Positions 1 to 11,512 are shown, counted from the first letter of the stretch. The stretch: 64,000 bases of DNA from Prosapia bicincta (GCA_036971475.1 JBAIZL010000004.1:62755168-62819167); one strand, 5' to 3'. Numbers and translations: made by a program. Notes: generated by a model from the sequence alone, not told the origin.

Positions 1-141
1 ATGATTCCGAATGATAATTTTAACACAAACTTTGCTGAAGATATGTCAAAACCATTAGTAGACCTTTTAAAAGATAAATTAGATTTAACAATGTCAAATG
101 ATAAAAACATAAGTACAACAAGCTATGAAACAACAATACAG
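1..141 (+). CDS. Putative coding exon of unrecognised host gene (partial, ends at GTAGGT donor)
   Basis: The frame is open from base 1 for 47 codons and ends in ...ETTIQ immediately before GTAGGT, a good splice-donor sequence. Beyond the donor the frame turns into low-complexity AT-rich translation and stops at 250-252. The peptide is polar and rich in Asn, Asp, Lys, Ser and Thr (it contains MSKPLVDLLKDKLDLTMSND), with no signal peptide, membrane segment or domain I recognise. Whether ATG at base 1 is a true start or the exon continues upstream cannot be told, because the window begins there. The exon ends in phase 0, which matches the phase-0 start of the exon-like block at 10285, so I infer that both may belong to one + strand gene with an intron of about 10.1 kb. 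The alternative is a chance open frame. Function unknown. Confidence 0.45.
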
Positions 142-312
142 GTAGGTCCCGTGTTTACAAAATATTTAGTAAATTTTTATTCAAGAGTTTTTATTTCTTG
201 TTTTAGATATCCTAAATCAATAGTTTCATTTTTAGAATACAATGATAACTAAAATGAAGTTATTTTATCATAAATACGAAATAATAATGATTATGTAAAT
301 GATCAATAAATA

Positions 313-333
313 CAGGGGCCAGCAATAAAACCT
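313..333 (+). repeat. Left terminal inverted repeat of the mariner
   Basis: The 21-bp end begins CAGGGGCC next to TA. It pairs with 1607-1627 with three mismatches, at end-positions 6, 9 and 17. Confidence 0.85.
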
Positions 334-432
334 CCTGTATTTGAAGAAACTGTTGTGTGAGTCATAGTGGTAGCACTGATGTGGTGGGGCTATTGTTTGA
401 AAGCAGTGTAGGTGCTATTGTCAGTGTGTATC

Positions 433-1532
433 ATGGCTTGGCTTGGTGAGCATCGTGTGTTTGTTGTAGAGGATTATATTAGTAAAGGTGATTCTGTGAT
501 TGCTACCCAGGAAACGTTTCATATTCGATTCAAACTTGGTCGGCATTATTGTGTCCCTAATAGGAAAACTATTCAACTGTGGGTGCCAAACAATTTACTC
601 AGCTGAACACTAAAAAGAAAACCTACTTGCTGACCTCAAACTGCAACAACGCTGGAAAATGTGGGGCATGTGAAAGCGTCTGTCCAATAATCCCCAAGGA
701 GTTGAGCACTTAAACATTCAGCTGCTCTGCGATCATTAGATAGGAGTGTAAGAAAAATTCTCCATAGAGAGCTTATGAACCCTTTCAAAATACCCAACAA
801 TTAAGTGAGAACGATTTTGAAACTTGCAGAGCTGTGTGTGAGGAAATTCTTCCTCCTGGTGCTTTGTTTATTTCTTCAGATGAGACCCACTTTCCACTTA
901 TTAGATACTGTAAATGAACAGAATTTTCGCTACTGGGCTGCAGAGAACCCCCCTGGAATCTTCATCAGCGACCAGTACACAGCCTTCATGTGACAGTTTG
1001 GTTGCGCCATTGCTGAATGTTTTCTGTGGGGCATGTATTTTTTCTAAGAAGGTGGCTAAACGGTAATGGTTAATTCGAATTGTTTCTGTCACATGGTAGA
1101 GACTTCCCTCCAACCTTATCTAAACCCGTTCGTTATAGACCATGAAGAGCAAGAAGTTTGGTTCCAGCAAGACTGAGCCACTTCTCACACTTCTTGGCGT
1201 TCTATAGAAATGTTGAGGGAGTTGTTTCTTGGACGTCTTGTCTCTTAGCGAGATGACGTTGCCCGGTACCCAAGGTGGCCTGATTTATCTCCTTGTGATT
1301 TTTTTTATTGGGGACACAAAGACTGAAGTGTACAAACATCGCTCCCCCCTCCAGCAAAAATATGCAAGCACTTAAAGAGGCAATCACCCAGGAAGTGGCA
1401 GCCATTCTAAGAGAAATGATACAAAAAACTATGAAGAACTTCCGGGAAAGACTTCGTCAATGTATCAACAATGGAGGAGGTCATTTAGTGGATATAATTT
1501 TTAAAACAAAGTACTGTAACAAAATGGCATAG
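433..1532 (+). pseudogene. Mariner-family transposase with DUF4817-type N-terminal HTH, frameshifted
   Basis: Cut-and-paste transposase of the Tc1/mariner DDE/D superfamily, now broken. An N-terminal DNA-binding piece is open from ATG 433 to 605 and contains VFVVEDYI, SVIATQ and VPNRKTIQLWV, typical of the DUF4817 helix-turn-helix found in some arthropod mariners. A middle piece carries SVRKILHREL (about 745-775) and NEQNFRYWAAENP (about 913-951). The C-terminal piece (about 1363-1532) carries LKEAITQEVAAI, NFRERLRQCINN and DIIFKTKYCNKMA before the stop TAG 1530-1532. All three catalytic aspartates can be located, but in different frames: SDETHF with GAT at 879-881, WFQQD with GAC at 1171-1173 followed at once by a TGA, and SPDLSPCDFF with GAT at 1297-1299. 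Several frameshifts and stops separate the pieces, so no active enzyme can be made. The ATG at 412 is in frame and could be the original start instead. Confidence 0.85.
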
Positions 1533-1606
1533 TATTCTTTGTTCACCAATAAAGGTATGTTTTCTGTATCTGTCTTATTTTTTTGTAACTATTTTTTAAA
1601 ATTGCA

Positions 1607-1627
1607 AGGTGTTATTGCCGGACCCTG
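1607..1627 (-). repeat. Right terminal inverted repeat of the mariner
   Basis: Reverse complement reads CAGGGTCCGGCAATAACACC, matching the left end at 18 of 21 positions. It is followed by TA at 1628-1629. Confidence 0.85.
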
Positions 1628-1629
1628 TA

Positions 1630-2582
1630 CTTATAATATAATTATTTATTATTATTATATTAAACAAATTTTGAAAATTATTAAAATTGTAAAAAAAAGT
1701 TGTAACAAAAAAAAAGATCTTTTTACTTTTACAGAATTTAAATTTGTGATTTTATTATAAAATATCATCAACGCACAAATAGGCATAGCACGTGGTAAGA
1801 AGTAGTTACTTCTGTCGGCACTCAACAAGTGCCACTCTTAATTATTTTTTTAAACCAATTTTATCACAGCAAATGTTTCTAAAACTTTGCTAATGATAAT
1901 GCATTATTAAGTACACCTTTGTAATTTGAAATTTTCAGCTGTAAACAAATTAAATTTCAATTTGTCATACAAGAAATAGCTCTTTCTGTAACTGGTATGT
2001 TTGCCGTTGTTTAAATGTTGAAATTTCTGATTTTTGAAAACAAAAATACTGCTTTCTTAAAACATTGCTAGACATAGTTTCTTTTTTTACTAAAAGAATA
2101 ACTACATCATGGTTTATATTACTTTTAGGTATTTCTCTCTGTTGCACACTAATACTATTATACCGTTAGTGTAATATAACATAGCCCTACATCAATATTA
2201 AATATACTATCTTTTTCATTCTTTCTTGTGATATTTAATGTAAGTTATTTAATTAAGAATTGTGAAACAATCATGGAATCTTTGTTAGTTTTTATCTGTA
2301 ACAATAAGTGTATCTACAATAGTAATAGAGATATTTAATGCTATTCCCAAATAAATATAATACCTGTATTAGATATTAAATAGTATATGAAAATAATAAT
2401 CGAAGACGAATTTAATCCATAGATCCTAATATAATGTTACTCGGTTTAAATATTTCACAGTTTACTGTTGTATTTTTAAAGACATAGTTTAGAAATATGC
2501 ATGTGTCAAATTAATGTTGTATTTATAGCAAAAAGTATTAATTTAGGATTTCTCCACTCATATGACAATGACATCTGGAGTA
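1630..2582. other. AT-rich non-coding stretch, nothing recognised
   Basis: The sequence is AT-rich with short A/T runs and only short chance frames. I see no splice-bounded open frame, no repeat family and no RNA gene. If the exon model is right, this is intron. Confidence 0.6.
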
Positions 2583-2586
2583 TTAA

Positions 2587-3086
2587 TAATACCCGGGATC
2601 GCTCGCGCTTTGGAAACTCCCTCGATACTCCTGCTGTAAGGGCAAATCTAACAATCGTAATAACTGCTAATATGTGTTTTAAATTATAAAATTCAAATGT
2701 ACAGATTATATTAAGCATTAAACTTTTTCATTGATATAAAAACAATCTATTAAATACATTCATGGTATATTTATATGTAAAGTTACAGATAGAAAAACTA
2801 AATTATTAACAGTTGAGCAATTACCTACATCGTTAGGTTGCTCCTAACACAGCACTCACGTTTATCACTCTTACATGTTGCGCTCCCTAATTTGGTTGAC
2901 ACCTGCTACTTCTCTCATCCCTGGTCACTCTCTCAATCACGCCATCTACTCAAAATTTTGATAGTAGTTGTCCAACACCCTCGAGAAAGCATATTTAGTA
3001 GCTCAGTAGCGTACAATAAGATGAAATAATTTCTTTATAGCAACTAAAAATGTTAGATTCAAACTAATAGAGCGAGCGTTCCCGGA
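2587..3086. mobile_element. Candidate non-autonomous TTAA element (MITE), about 500 bp
   Basis: The ends look like diverged inverted repeats. Near the left end is CCCGGGATCGCTCGCGC (2592-2608), and the reverse complement of the right end reads CCGGGAACGCTCGCTC (about 3070-3085). TTAA lies at 2583-2586 and 3087-3090, as expected of a piggyBac-type target duplication, but the left end carries a few extra bases between TTAA and the repeat. There is no transposase frame inside. The interior is less AT-rich than its surroundings. An alternative is a chance pair of CG-rich words. Confidence 0.35.
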
Positions 3087-3090
3087 TTAA

Positions 3091-5001
3091 AAAGAAATTA
3101 CTTTATAGTATAAAAATATTACTCTTGGATATATTTATTTATAAAATCATTGTTTACACAAATCTATTCTAATAAAACTTATATTGAATCATATGTACAC
3201 TATACATATTGAAAGTCTATTTTTCTAAACTTTTTTTTAGTTGTAAAATGGTTTTACTATTTTTCTATATTTATTTTCAATAGAGATTTTATTTTGTACT
3301 CAAATATAATTAATGTGTTATTGAGATCTGGTTGTATTCATATTTTCCCATTTTACTCCTTTCCATGTTTTACAGATTTCTAATACAGGCAAAAGTCTGA
3401 AACAACGTATGTAAGGAACAATAATTTTATCCTCTGCTGAAACTGTATAAATTGAAATTCTCTAATAAACTAAATTCTGTGTATGTACTGAAATTAAAAA
3501 AGTAAATTTGTGTAAGGAATAATAATAATAGTGATTAAGTTAAGATGATAAGAAAAATGAATAATATAAAGATCTCTCAAACATAATGGATTATTAAATT
3601 TAATTTGTTGAATTATTTTCATCTATATGAGATTAGTTTCTCATGATGCTAAACAGGAAATATTTTACTGCTTTTGTGCAGTAGCTCTAAATGCTACAAA
3701 ATGCCAAACATGAAACATCTGATAAAAAAAAAACTACAGGAAAAACTAAAAAAGAAGTGTTATCATAACCGTGAGCTATACAAAACTTATTTTTAGGTTG
3801 TGGCCACATAACATTCATATCTAGTAATTTTCTATTCACATTTTGAACAAAAAAATTGAGTTCAATGATAACTTAAAAGATTAAGTATTTGGTATGAAGA
3901 CTAAATACTGAAGTGTACAACATTTCTGAAAAACACAGAATAAACTTGAGCTTTCAGAAAAAGACAAAGAAAAAACTTCTAGAGAATGAATGAAAGAATG
4001 GAAAAAGTATTAGATTTGGGGGGTTTGATCTAAAATTAAAACCTGAAACATATTAAGCAACTAATGAAGCAGTCGATTTTAATAAAAGGAAATGGTTATA
4101 AAATTATCAATTAAACGGACATTTTTCTAAATTAATATTAGAAACATTTCAAAAATTCAAAGATCAGGAACACCCAAAAACTTGGAACCATTTCTTCCAC
4201 TAGATACCGGTACCTTTAGAGGTTAAAGAAGAAAATGTTTTGACAAAATGTATGAAATACCTGAACAAATGTTCCAAAATAAAATGAAGTATTACAAGAA
4301 TATATTGCAGCTCTAGTTAAATAAAAGATTTTTCAAGTGTTGAACTTACATTTTATGCAAAGATAGATAGTAGATGAGCGTAATTGAGAATTCATCATAA
4401 GTATATATAAACTAAAATATTATGACAATAAATACTATTTGAACTTGAAAAATTAACAACCTGTTGAACTTATAATTGAAGTAAATTATGATAAAACTTA
4501 CTAAAACAAAAAACGTTTTGATTGGACTAAGCGATCTTCGTGATTATGTCACTTAGAAATAAAGTTGACATTTTGCGTTAAAAAAAGAAAATTATTTTAC
4601 AATGGTATTTGTACAGTCAGGATAATAAATTGTTATTATGTAAATGCAATTATCTCACTTCTTAACTTAAAGTTCATTTTAAAACAAAAAAAACAAAAAA
4701 ATTTAAATTGTCAATGTGTTTATTTATACGGTGGTATGAAGAAATTGTTTCCACAAATGCACTTTCATTCTGTATATCAAAATTGGATTATGTATGTTTT
4801 ATTTGTAGGTTAGATATTGAGATGCTCTTATGGTTAATGCTAGGAATGTTAAACAAGTAGATAAAACTTTATAAAAAAGGTAATACTTAAGAATCAAGTA
4901 TGCTGGTATGAAAATGACCTAACCTGTCTGTAAAAAAAATATCAGGAAAGAAGTCTTAAATTTTGTAGTCCATTACGTTCAGTGAAACTTAATTAATCAT
5001 T
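3091..5001. other. AT-rich non-coding stretch, nothing firmly recognised
   Basis: Mostly A/T-rich single-copy sequence with frequent stops in all frames. About 3950-4330 gives short lysine-rich open pieces that could be remnants of an old mobile element, but no family motif is visible and I do not name one. Confidence 0.5.
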
Positions 5002-5124
5002 TTAACATTAGTTTATGACTATCCAAACTTTAAATTTTGTAACTTTGTAAAAACTTACCGAGACACCTCACTGAGGTAAGTTTTTACAAAATTTAAAGTT
5101 CAGATAGTCATAAACTAATGTTAA
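5002..5124. repeat. Imperfect hairpin (inverted repeat) bounded by TTAA at both ends
   Basis: The left arm, about 5002-5059, begins TTAACATTAGTTTATGACTA. The right arm, about 5074-5124, is its reverse complement and ends TAATGTTAA. The arms also share AACTTTAAATTTTGTAA and AAAACTTACC, with a short insertion in the left arm, and are separated by about 14 bases. The right arm ends exactly at the TTAA used as target by the neighbouring piggyBac. This may be a small palindromic MITE or a product of aberrant transposition. Confidence 0.8.
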
Positions 5125-6101
5125 CCCTCAAGGACGCGCGCTGTTGTAAAAAGTACAACAGTTTTAACATTTTGATTCTTGTTGAAACCTGTTGGTAGTT
5201 ATTTGTTCAAATCACCGTTCTATTCTTCTATTGGTCCTCCCACTACTCTTATCAGTTGTCATCAATGTCTTTATTCTATCAACATAGCCTCAGTGTGCGA
5301 TTAGTTCTGGTCAGTCATCACTGTTGTACAAAATACAACAAGGCGCCTTCTGACGTTTTTATTTTTTCGGTGCAGTTTTTTTTTCTCCACGATGGAACAA
5401 AAGTTTTTTATATACATCTTTTTAAAGAATTATGTAATTATTTGTTTTGTTCAACATTTTTATAAATTTTCATGTTTTTAGGAGTGAATTTAGATCACAT
5501 TCCAAAAGTTTTACAGGATCTTTCTGAAGAAGAAATTGATAATGCTGATTTTATTGAAAGTGACGATGATCTGAGCGACGGTGAAGCTGAAAAAAGTTAT
5601 CATAACTCAGAAAGTGAATTGGGAGGTGATTGGCACTCTACGTAAGAACAAACGGGAAATTCCACCAGAATTTCTGCCTAATAAAACCAATCAGCCAGGT
5701 ACTTCCTTGTTTGGATTCCAGAATGATCGAACCATGGTCTCATATACGACAAAAACAAATAAAGCTGTAATATTGATTTCGACTATGCACGACTCAGATG
5801 ATGTTGACGAACAAACAAATAAGCCAGAAATTATATTGCAGTAAAACAGAACGAAAGGTGGAGTGGATAGTAATGACCAGCTTTGTGCTACATATAGCGT
5901 TGTCCGGAGGACAAGAATGGCCAGTTGCATTATTTTTTGCCCTGATAAACATTGCTGGGGTCAACTCACAAGTAATTTTTTCATTGGTAAGACCAAACTT
6001 TTAATAACTCGATTGAAAGTTAAGGAAAATGTAGAAAACCGAGATGTTGTATAAACAACGCGCCTACTTACGTTAGATAAAAAGGCGCGCGTGCATGAGG
6101 G
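5125..6101 (+). mobile_element. Internally deleted piggyBac-family element
   Basis: The element is 977 bp. It is flanked by TTAA at 5121-5124 and TTAA at 6102-6105. Its ends are inverted repeats: CCCTCAAGGACGCGCGC at the left, and CCCTCATGCACGCGCGC when the right end is reverse-complemented, with 15 of 17 matching. TTAA target sites and CCC-start termini define the piggyBac superfamily. The interior carries the N-terminal and C-terminal parts of a piggyBac transposase joined by a large deletion, so the copy is non-autonomous. Confidence 0.92.
5472..6052 (+). pseudogene. piggyBac transposase remnant (N- and C-terminal parts, middle deleted)
   Basis: From ATG 5472 the frame gives LDHIPKVLQDLSEEEIDNAD followed by an acidic ESDDDLSD stretch, the usual acidic N-terminus of piggyBac-like transposases. 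At about 5625-5640 it jumps straight into the late catalytic region in another frame: [41 protein letters not shown] and KPEII. A TAA then interrupts, followed by RTKGGVDSNDQLCATYS, which holds the last catalytic Asp of the family. A one- or two-base frameshift follows RRTR, and the WPVALFFALINIAGVNSQVI block continues in the neighbouring frame to the stop at about 6004. The earlier catalytic aspartates and the C-terminal cysteine-rich domain are absent. A full family member is about 550-600 residues, so well over half is lost. No activity is possible. Confidence 0.9.
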
Positions 6102-6105
6102 TTAA

Positions 6106-7266
6106 AGAAATAAGTGTCGGTCATTTACCAACTTCCTTGAACATGATTGGTTAAAATTATACATTTTTAAAACTCTTAACACCAGTACTTTCTCCAATTG
6201 AATATCAGAAAGTATGTGTTTGTTGTGATTTACCTAGGAAGACTCCTTGCAGCCAATTTCACATGATAACAATACATCAGGAATATCATAATCCTTACCA
6301 CATTCTATTTCACATTCTCTTAGACTGTTTTAAACTCAAGCTGACAAAAATTACCAAAAACTATTGACAGAGTATGTTGCAAACATGTTTAAAAATTTTC
6401 TAATAATTTATAAGTGAACATAACAATAAAGGAGCAAACAATTACAAGACAATAAGTGAAATAGTTGGCTCTAGGCTTGACTTTTGGTAGCGGCGAAGAA
6501 TTACGTACGCTTTTTCAGTTTCCTGGTCAACTCACCTGGTGAAAATAAGTACCTAAGGTAATGATGAGTTGTTGAAGGGTACTGCTTGGTACATAACCTT
6601 CCAAATAGCCCAAATAAGGCAGCTCTACCATGTATCATATAAAGCTATTCACATTAAGTTCACCTAAAGTTCACATTATTACACAAAATATATTATTTAT
6701 CTCATGTAGATTAGTTTTATTATTTTTATTTATTACATATGTAATCCTGTTATTGATCCAAATGCAATTTTTACTTTTGAATGTGAATTCATTTTGTGAT
6801 TCTTTTTAATTCGTAACACGTAAAAATGGAAAAAAACTACAGTTTTTCATTGGAATAGAAAGAATTACTATGAAATAGTTATGAACATAATTGTGTGTAC
6901 AAGCTTCATTTCTATGAGAGATGTTGGAACAAATAACAGTATTTATCTCATTAAACTAGATGTTTTGTTTAGTAGATTTATTCTTGTTCTTACTTGTCTC
7001 TCTTGGATATCAAAGTTGATAATGATGGGTAGATACTTAATTGTTTGCATCATAATATTACAATTTGGTGAATAGATAATTTGTGTTTATAATAGAGTTT
7101 TAAATCATTGAGAATTTCATTTTCCCTAAAACTGATAATAGAATTTCTTATTTAACCATGGCTTTGGTAATGTTAAAATAGTTTAACCAAGACAAGATCT
7201 TGAAATAAGAAATACTTATAGAAAATATGATCAACTGTCTTCGGTCTGTTAAGTAGCTTAATGACC
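6106..7266. other. Mostly AT-rich non-coding stretch
   Basis: No transposon ends, tandem repeats or RNA genes are recognised. The only coding-like patch is on the minus strand at 6536-6631, where 32 codons open before a CAG|GTGAGT donor. It is treated as a finding, not called as a gene. If the exon model is right this is intronic. Confidence 0.5.
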
Positions 7267-9065
7267 AAATTAAATAATACAGGTAACATATCATCTTAAT
7301 GTATGATCTAAAACTGCTTTAAAACTTCGAGTTGCTTTTAGACAGCTTTTGAACAGCAGGTAGCATTTGATTTTCTTAGCTCTAAATAATAGCTTTCACA
7401 AAATAAACATGAAATATAAATTAAATAATACAGGTAACAAACCATCTTAATGTATGATCTAAAACTGCTAATCTTCGCAGTTGCTTTTAGCTAGCTTTTG
7501 AACAGAAGGTAGCATTTGATTTTCTTAGCTCTAAGTAATAGCTTTCACAAAATAAACATGAAATATAAATTAAATAATACAGGTAACAACCCATCTTAAT
7601 GTATGATCAAAAACTGCTAATCTTCGCAGTTGCTTTTAGACAGCTTTTGAACAGCAGGTGGCATTTGATTTTCTTAGCTCTAAGTAATAGCTTTCACAAA
7701 ATAAACATGAAATATAAATTAAATAATACAGGTAACAACCCATCTTAATGTATGATCAAAAACTGCTAATCTTCGCAGTTGCTTTTAGCTAGCTTTTGAA
7801 CAGAAGGTAGCATTTGATTTTCTTAGCTCTAAGTAATAGCTTTCACACAATAAACATGAAATATAAATTAAATAATACAGGTAACAACCCATCTTAATGT
7901 ATGATCAAAAACTGCTAATCTTCGCAGTTGCTTTTAGCTAGCTTTTGAACAGAAGGTAGCATTTGATTTTCTTAGCTCTAAGTAATAGCTTTCACACAAT
8001 AAACATGAAATATAAATTAAATAATACAGGTAACAACCCATCTTAATGTATGATCTAAAACTGCTAATCTTCGCAGTTGCTTTTAGCTAGCTTTTGAACA
8101 GAAGGTAGCATTTAATTTTCTTAGCTCTAAGTAATAGCTTTCACACAATAAACATGAAATATAAATTAAATAATACAGGTAACAACCCACCTTAATGTAT
8201 GATCTAAAACTGCTAATCTTCGCAGTTGCTTTTAGCTAGCTTTTGAACAGAAGGTAGCATTTGATTTTCTTAGCTCTAAGTAATAGCTTTCACAAAATAA
8301 ACATGAAATATAAATTAAATAATACAGGTAACAAACCATCTTAATATATGATCTAAAACTGGTAATCTTGGCAGTTGCTTTTAGCTAGCTTTTGAACAAA
8401 AGGTAGCATTTGATTTTCTTAGCTCTAAGTAATAGCTTTCACAAAATAAACATGAAATATAAATTAAATAATACAGGTAACAAACCATCTTAATATATGA
8501 TCTAAAACTGGTAATCTTGGCAGTTGCTTTTAGCTAGCTTTTGAACAAAAGGTAGCATTTGATTTTCTTAGCTCTAAATAATAGCTTTCACAAAATAAAC
8601 ATGAAATATAAATTAAATAATACAGGTAACAAACCATCTTAATATATGATCTAAAACTGGTAATCTTGGCAGTTGCTTTTAGCTAGCTTTTGAACAAAAG
8701 GTAGCATTTGATTTTCTTAGCTCTAAGTAATAGCTTTCACAAAATAAACATGAAATATAAATTAAATAATACAGGTAACAAACCATCTTAATGTATGATC
8801 TAAAACTGCTAATCTTCGCAGTTGCTTTTAGCTAGCTTTTGAACAGAAGGTAGCATTTGATTTTCTTAGCTCTAAGTAATAGCTTTCACAAAATAAACAT
8901 GAAATATAAATTAAATAATACAGGTAACAAACCATCTTAATGTATGATCTAAAACTGCTAATCTTCGCAGTTGCTTTTAGCTAGCTTTTGAACAAAAGGT
9001 AGCATTTGATTTTCTTAGCTCTAAGTAATAGCTTTCACACAATAAACATGAAATATAAATTAAAT
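7267..9065. repeat. Tandem repeat, 149-bp unit, 12 copies
   Basis: The unit begins AAATTAAATAATACAGGTAA and recurs at 7267, 7418, 7567, 7716 and onward every 149 bp to about 9065. The first unit is 151 bp and more diverged. Copies differ by a few substitutions. Three successive units around 8330-8780 share CTGGTAATCTTGGCAG instead of CTGCTAATCTTCGCAG, which indicates local copying. Most units contain AACTGC-TAATCTTC-GCAGTT, a short potential hairpin. No open frame runs through the array. Confidence 0.95.
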
Positions 9066-9609
9066 ACTGTAGGATAAAGCGAAATCAATATAATTTCTTG
9101 AGCACAAGAAGATTAAAATACTGTCTCCTTTACGAACACTTTGTCCTCTTTCATATTTGTTGTACATGTGACTAAAAAAAATTAAAGGAAACATAGCTAC
9201 AATTTCCTATTAGAAATGATTTAAAGACTATATAAGAACTTGCACGAGAATTTAAATAATTTCTATTTTATAGGGTTTACTCCAAGTCAGACAATGTTTA
9301 TAATATTTCTAGTTTACTTATACATATCTGGTACCCGGGACAACTGTTAAATTATGGACTATCATTGTTTTGTGTAGGCCTCATCTATTTTTTACTATAG
9401 TTTTAATGCAGATTACGTAATTATATTTGTCATTTTTGACACACATCTTACTAATAACACACACTGAGTGAGACAGTGGCGAGATGTGACCCTTCTTCAG
9501 AAATATGTGTAAGGACAGCCTCATGATATGCTTGCTATGTGCTTGTGTGTGTAAGTGTATTTTATACATATATAATACGTACATATTATATACATTATAA
9601 TGTGTATTA
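9066..9609. other. Single-copy AT-rich spacer
   Basis: Nothing recognised apart from a slightly less AT-rich patch at 9430-9500 containing GAGTGAGACAGTGGCGAGAT. No gene or element boundary is visible. Confidence 0.5.
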
Positions 9610-9908
<299 letters not shown>

Positions 9909-9917
9909 TATATATAT

Positions 9918-10284
9918 TTTTTTTTATGTGCATTTTTTGTTTTAATGATATTTATTTACATTTGTTTGTACTGAATACAAATGAACTAATTTTTTCTTTT
10001 CTCACATTTTATATTATTCACTAAAGTAGTTAATTTTAAATATAGTTCATAAATTTCCTTATTAAAAATATTTTTTTCATATGAATTCGAAATTTCATTG
10101 AGCCCATAAAATTTCTGCTTATTATTGTTTTTATTCATTTTTATGTTAGAAAATAAAAATAACCAAAATTATTTGAAATTTAATAGTCTTAATTAGACAT
10201 AGATCAATAATTGTATTACACATATAGTAAAATTTATATACACCAGATAAATAATGTATATGTGAACTTTTTAATAGGTTTTAG
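9918..10284. other. AT-rich sequence upstream of the exon-like block
   Basis: No gene is seen. The last bases, CTTTTTAATAGGTTTTAG, form a weak pyrimidine tract and an AG acceptor at 10283-10284. The TAG at 10282-10284 is in frame with the following block, so an exon in that frame can begin no earlier than 10285. Confidence 0.5.
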
Positions 10285-10416
10285 ATAGTTGAAAAATTGA
10301 ATGGTTTAATAAAGAGTCAGGGAGATATGAGACAGACAATGTCACATTTATTTCATCGAGGCATTAGTCTTCAGACCCTGGTGTGTAACTTTCCTAAACA
10401 TCGCATCACACAAAAG
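10285..10416 (+). CDS. Putative internal coding exon, 44 codons, unrecognised protein
   Basis: The block lies between TTTTAG and GTAAGT and is exactly 132 bp, open in phase 0 throughout. It translates as IVEKLNGLIKSQGDMRQTMS followed by HLFHRGISLQTLVCNFPKHR and ITQK. Composition is balanced, unlike the Lys/Asn/Ile/Phe-rich translations around it, and its base composition is less AT-rich than both flanks. It would encode a soluble, probably helical segment; I do not recognise the family. Its phase agrees with the exon at 1-141, so a joined product would read ...ETTIQ/IVEKL.... Downstream, no convincing next exon was found before the window ends, so the following intron would hold over 53 kb of mainly satellite DNA. 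It could instead be a chance open frame or a retained fragment of a pseudogene. Confidence 0.6.
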
Positions 10417-10854
10417 GTAAGTATTTTCACATTATTATAGTGTTTATTTATTAGACATTCCCATATGCCAGAAAAAATAATTAGTATAATCTAATAGTGT
10501 AACAGTCAACTTGAAGAGAAAAATAAATTAAAATTTTAGCGAAAGTGCATAATACTAGCAGCCAAGGTATAAAGTGGATTCTCAGTTTAGTTATTGTCCA
10601 ACTGCCAGAATTCTGCTTCACGTCTTGTCCTTGGCACATCAAAAATAACAGCTTCCAACATAACTATAAGACCCAGTATTTCCTTTCTCATATTTGAAAA
10701 TTGTATAAAATGTATCTCGAACAATTTTGTTTGTAAAAATGTAGTTTTTCTTGAATATTTTAAAAGCAGTAAAATTCTAATACATAAATTTATTCTCATG
10801 TAAACAAGATTTGAGAAATGGTGATTAATAAATAAAAACTATAAGTACTTGAAC

Positions 10855-10858
<4 letters not shown>
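10417..10858. other. Single-copy spacer, presumed intron
   Basis: Begins at the GTAAGT donor. Overlapping open frames on both strands at 10587-10803 (about 70 codons each) show no family motif, and I treat them as chance. Confidence 0.5.

Positions 10859-11512
<654 letters not shown>

Larger units (their letters stand above)
313..1627 (+). mobile_element. Near-full-length mariner-type DNA transposon, inactive
   Basis: The element is 1315 bp, the usual size of a complete mariner. It is bounded by a TA at 311-312 and a TA at 1628-1629, the expected duplicated target dinucleotide. The ends are inverted repeats of at least 21 bp: CAGGGGCCAGCAATAAAACC at the left, and the reverse complement of 1607-1627 at the right, with 18 of 21 positions matching. 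Between them lies one broken transposase frame on the + strand. It sits about 170 bp downstream of the donor of the putative exon at 1-141, so it appears to be an intronic insertion. The numerous stops and frameshifts show it is an old copy. Confidence 0.85.

Noticed and set aside
901..1405. Minus-strand frames at 901-1113 and 1202-1405
   Set aside because: They are shadows of the mariner transposase pseudogene on the + strand.
4565..4813. 82-codon frame
   Set aside because: Lys/Leu/Ile/Tyr-rich AT-driven translation without motif, splice borders or neighbours supporting a gene.
10587..10803. Two overlapping 70-codon frames on opposite strands
   Set aside because: Low-complexity translation, mutual overlap, no motif; one of the two at least must be chance and neither has support.
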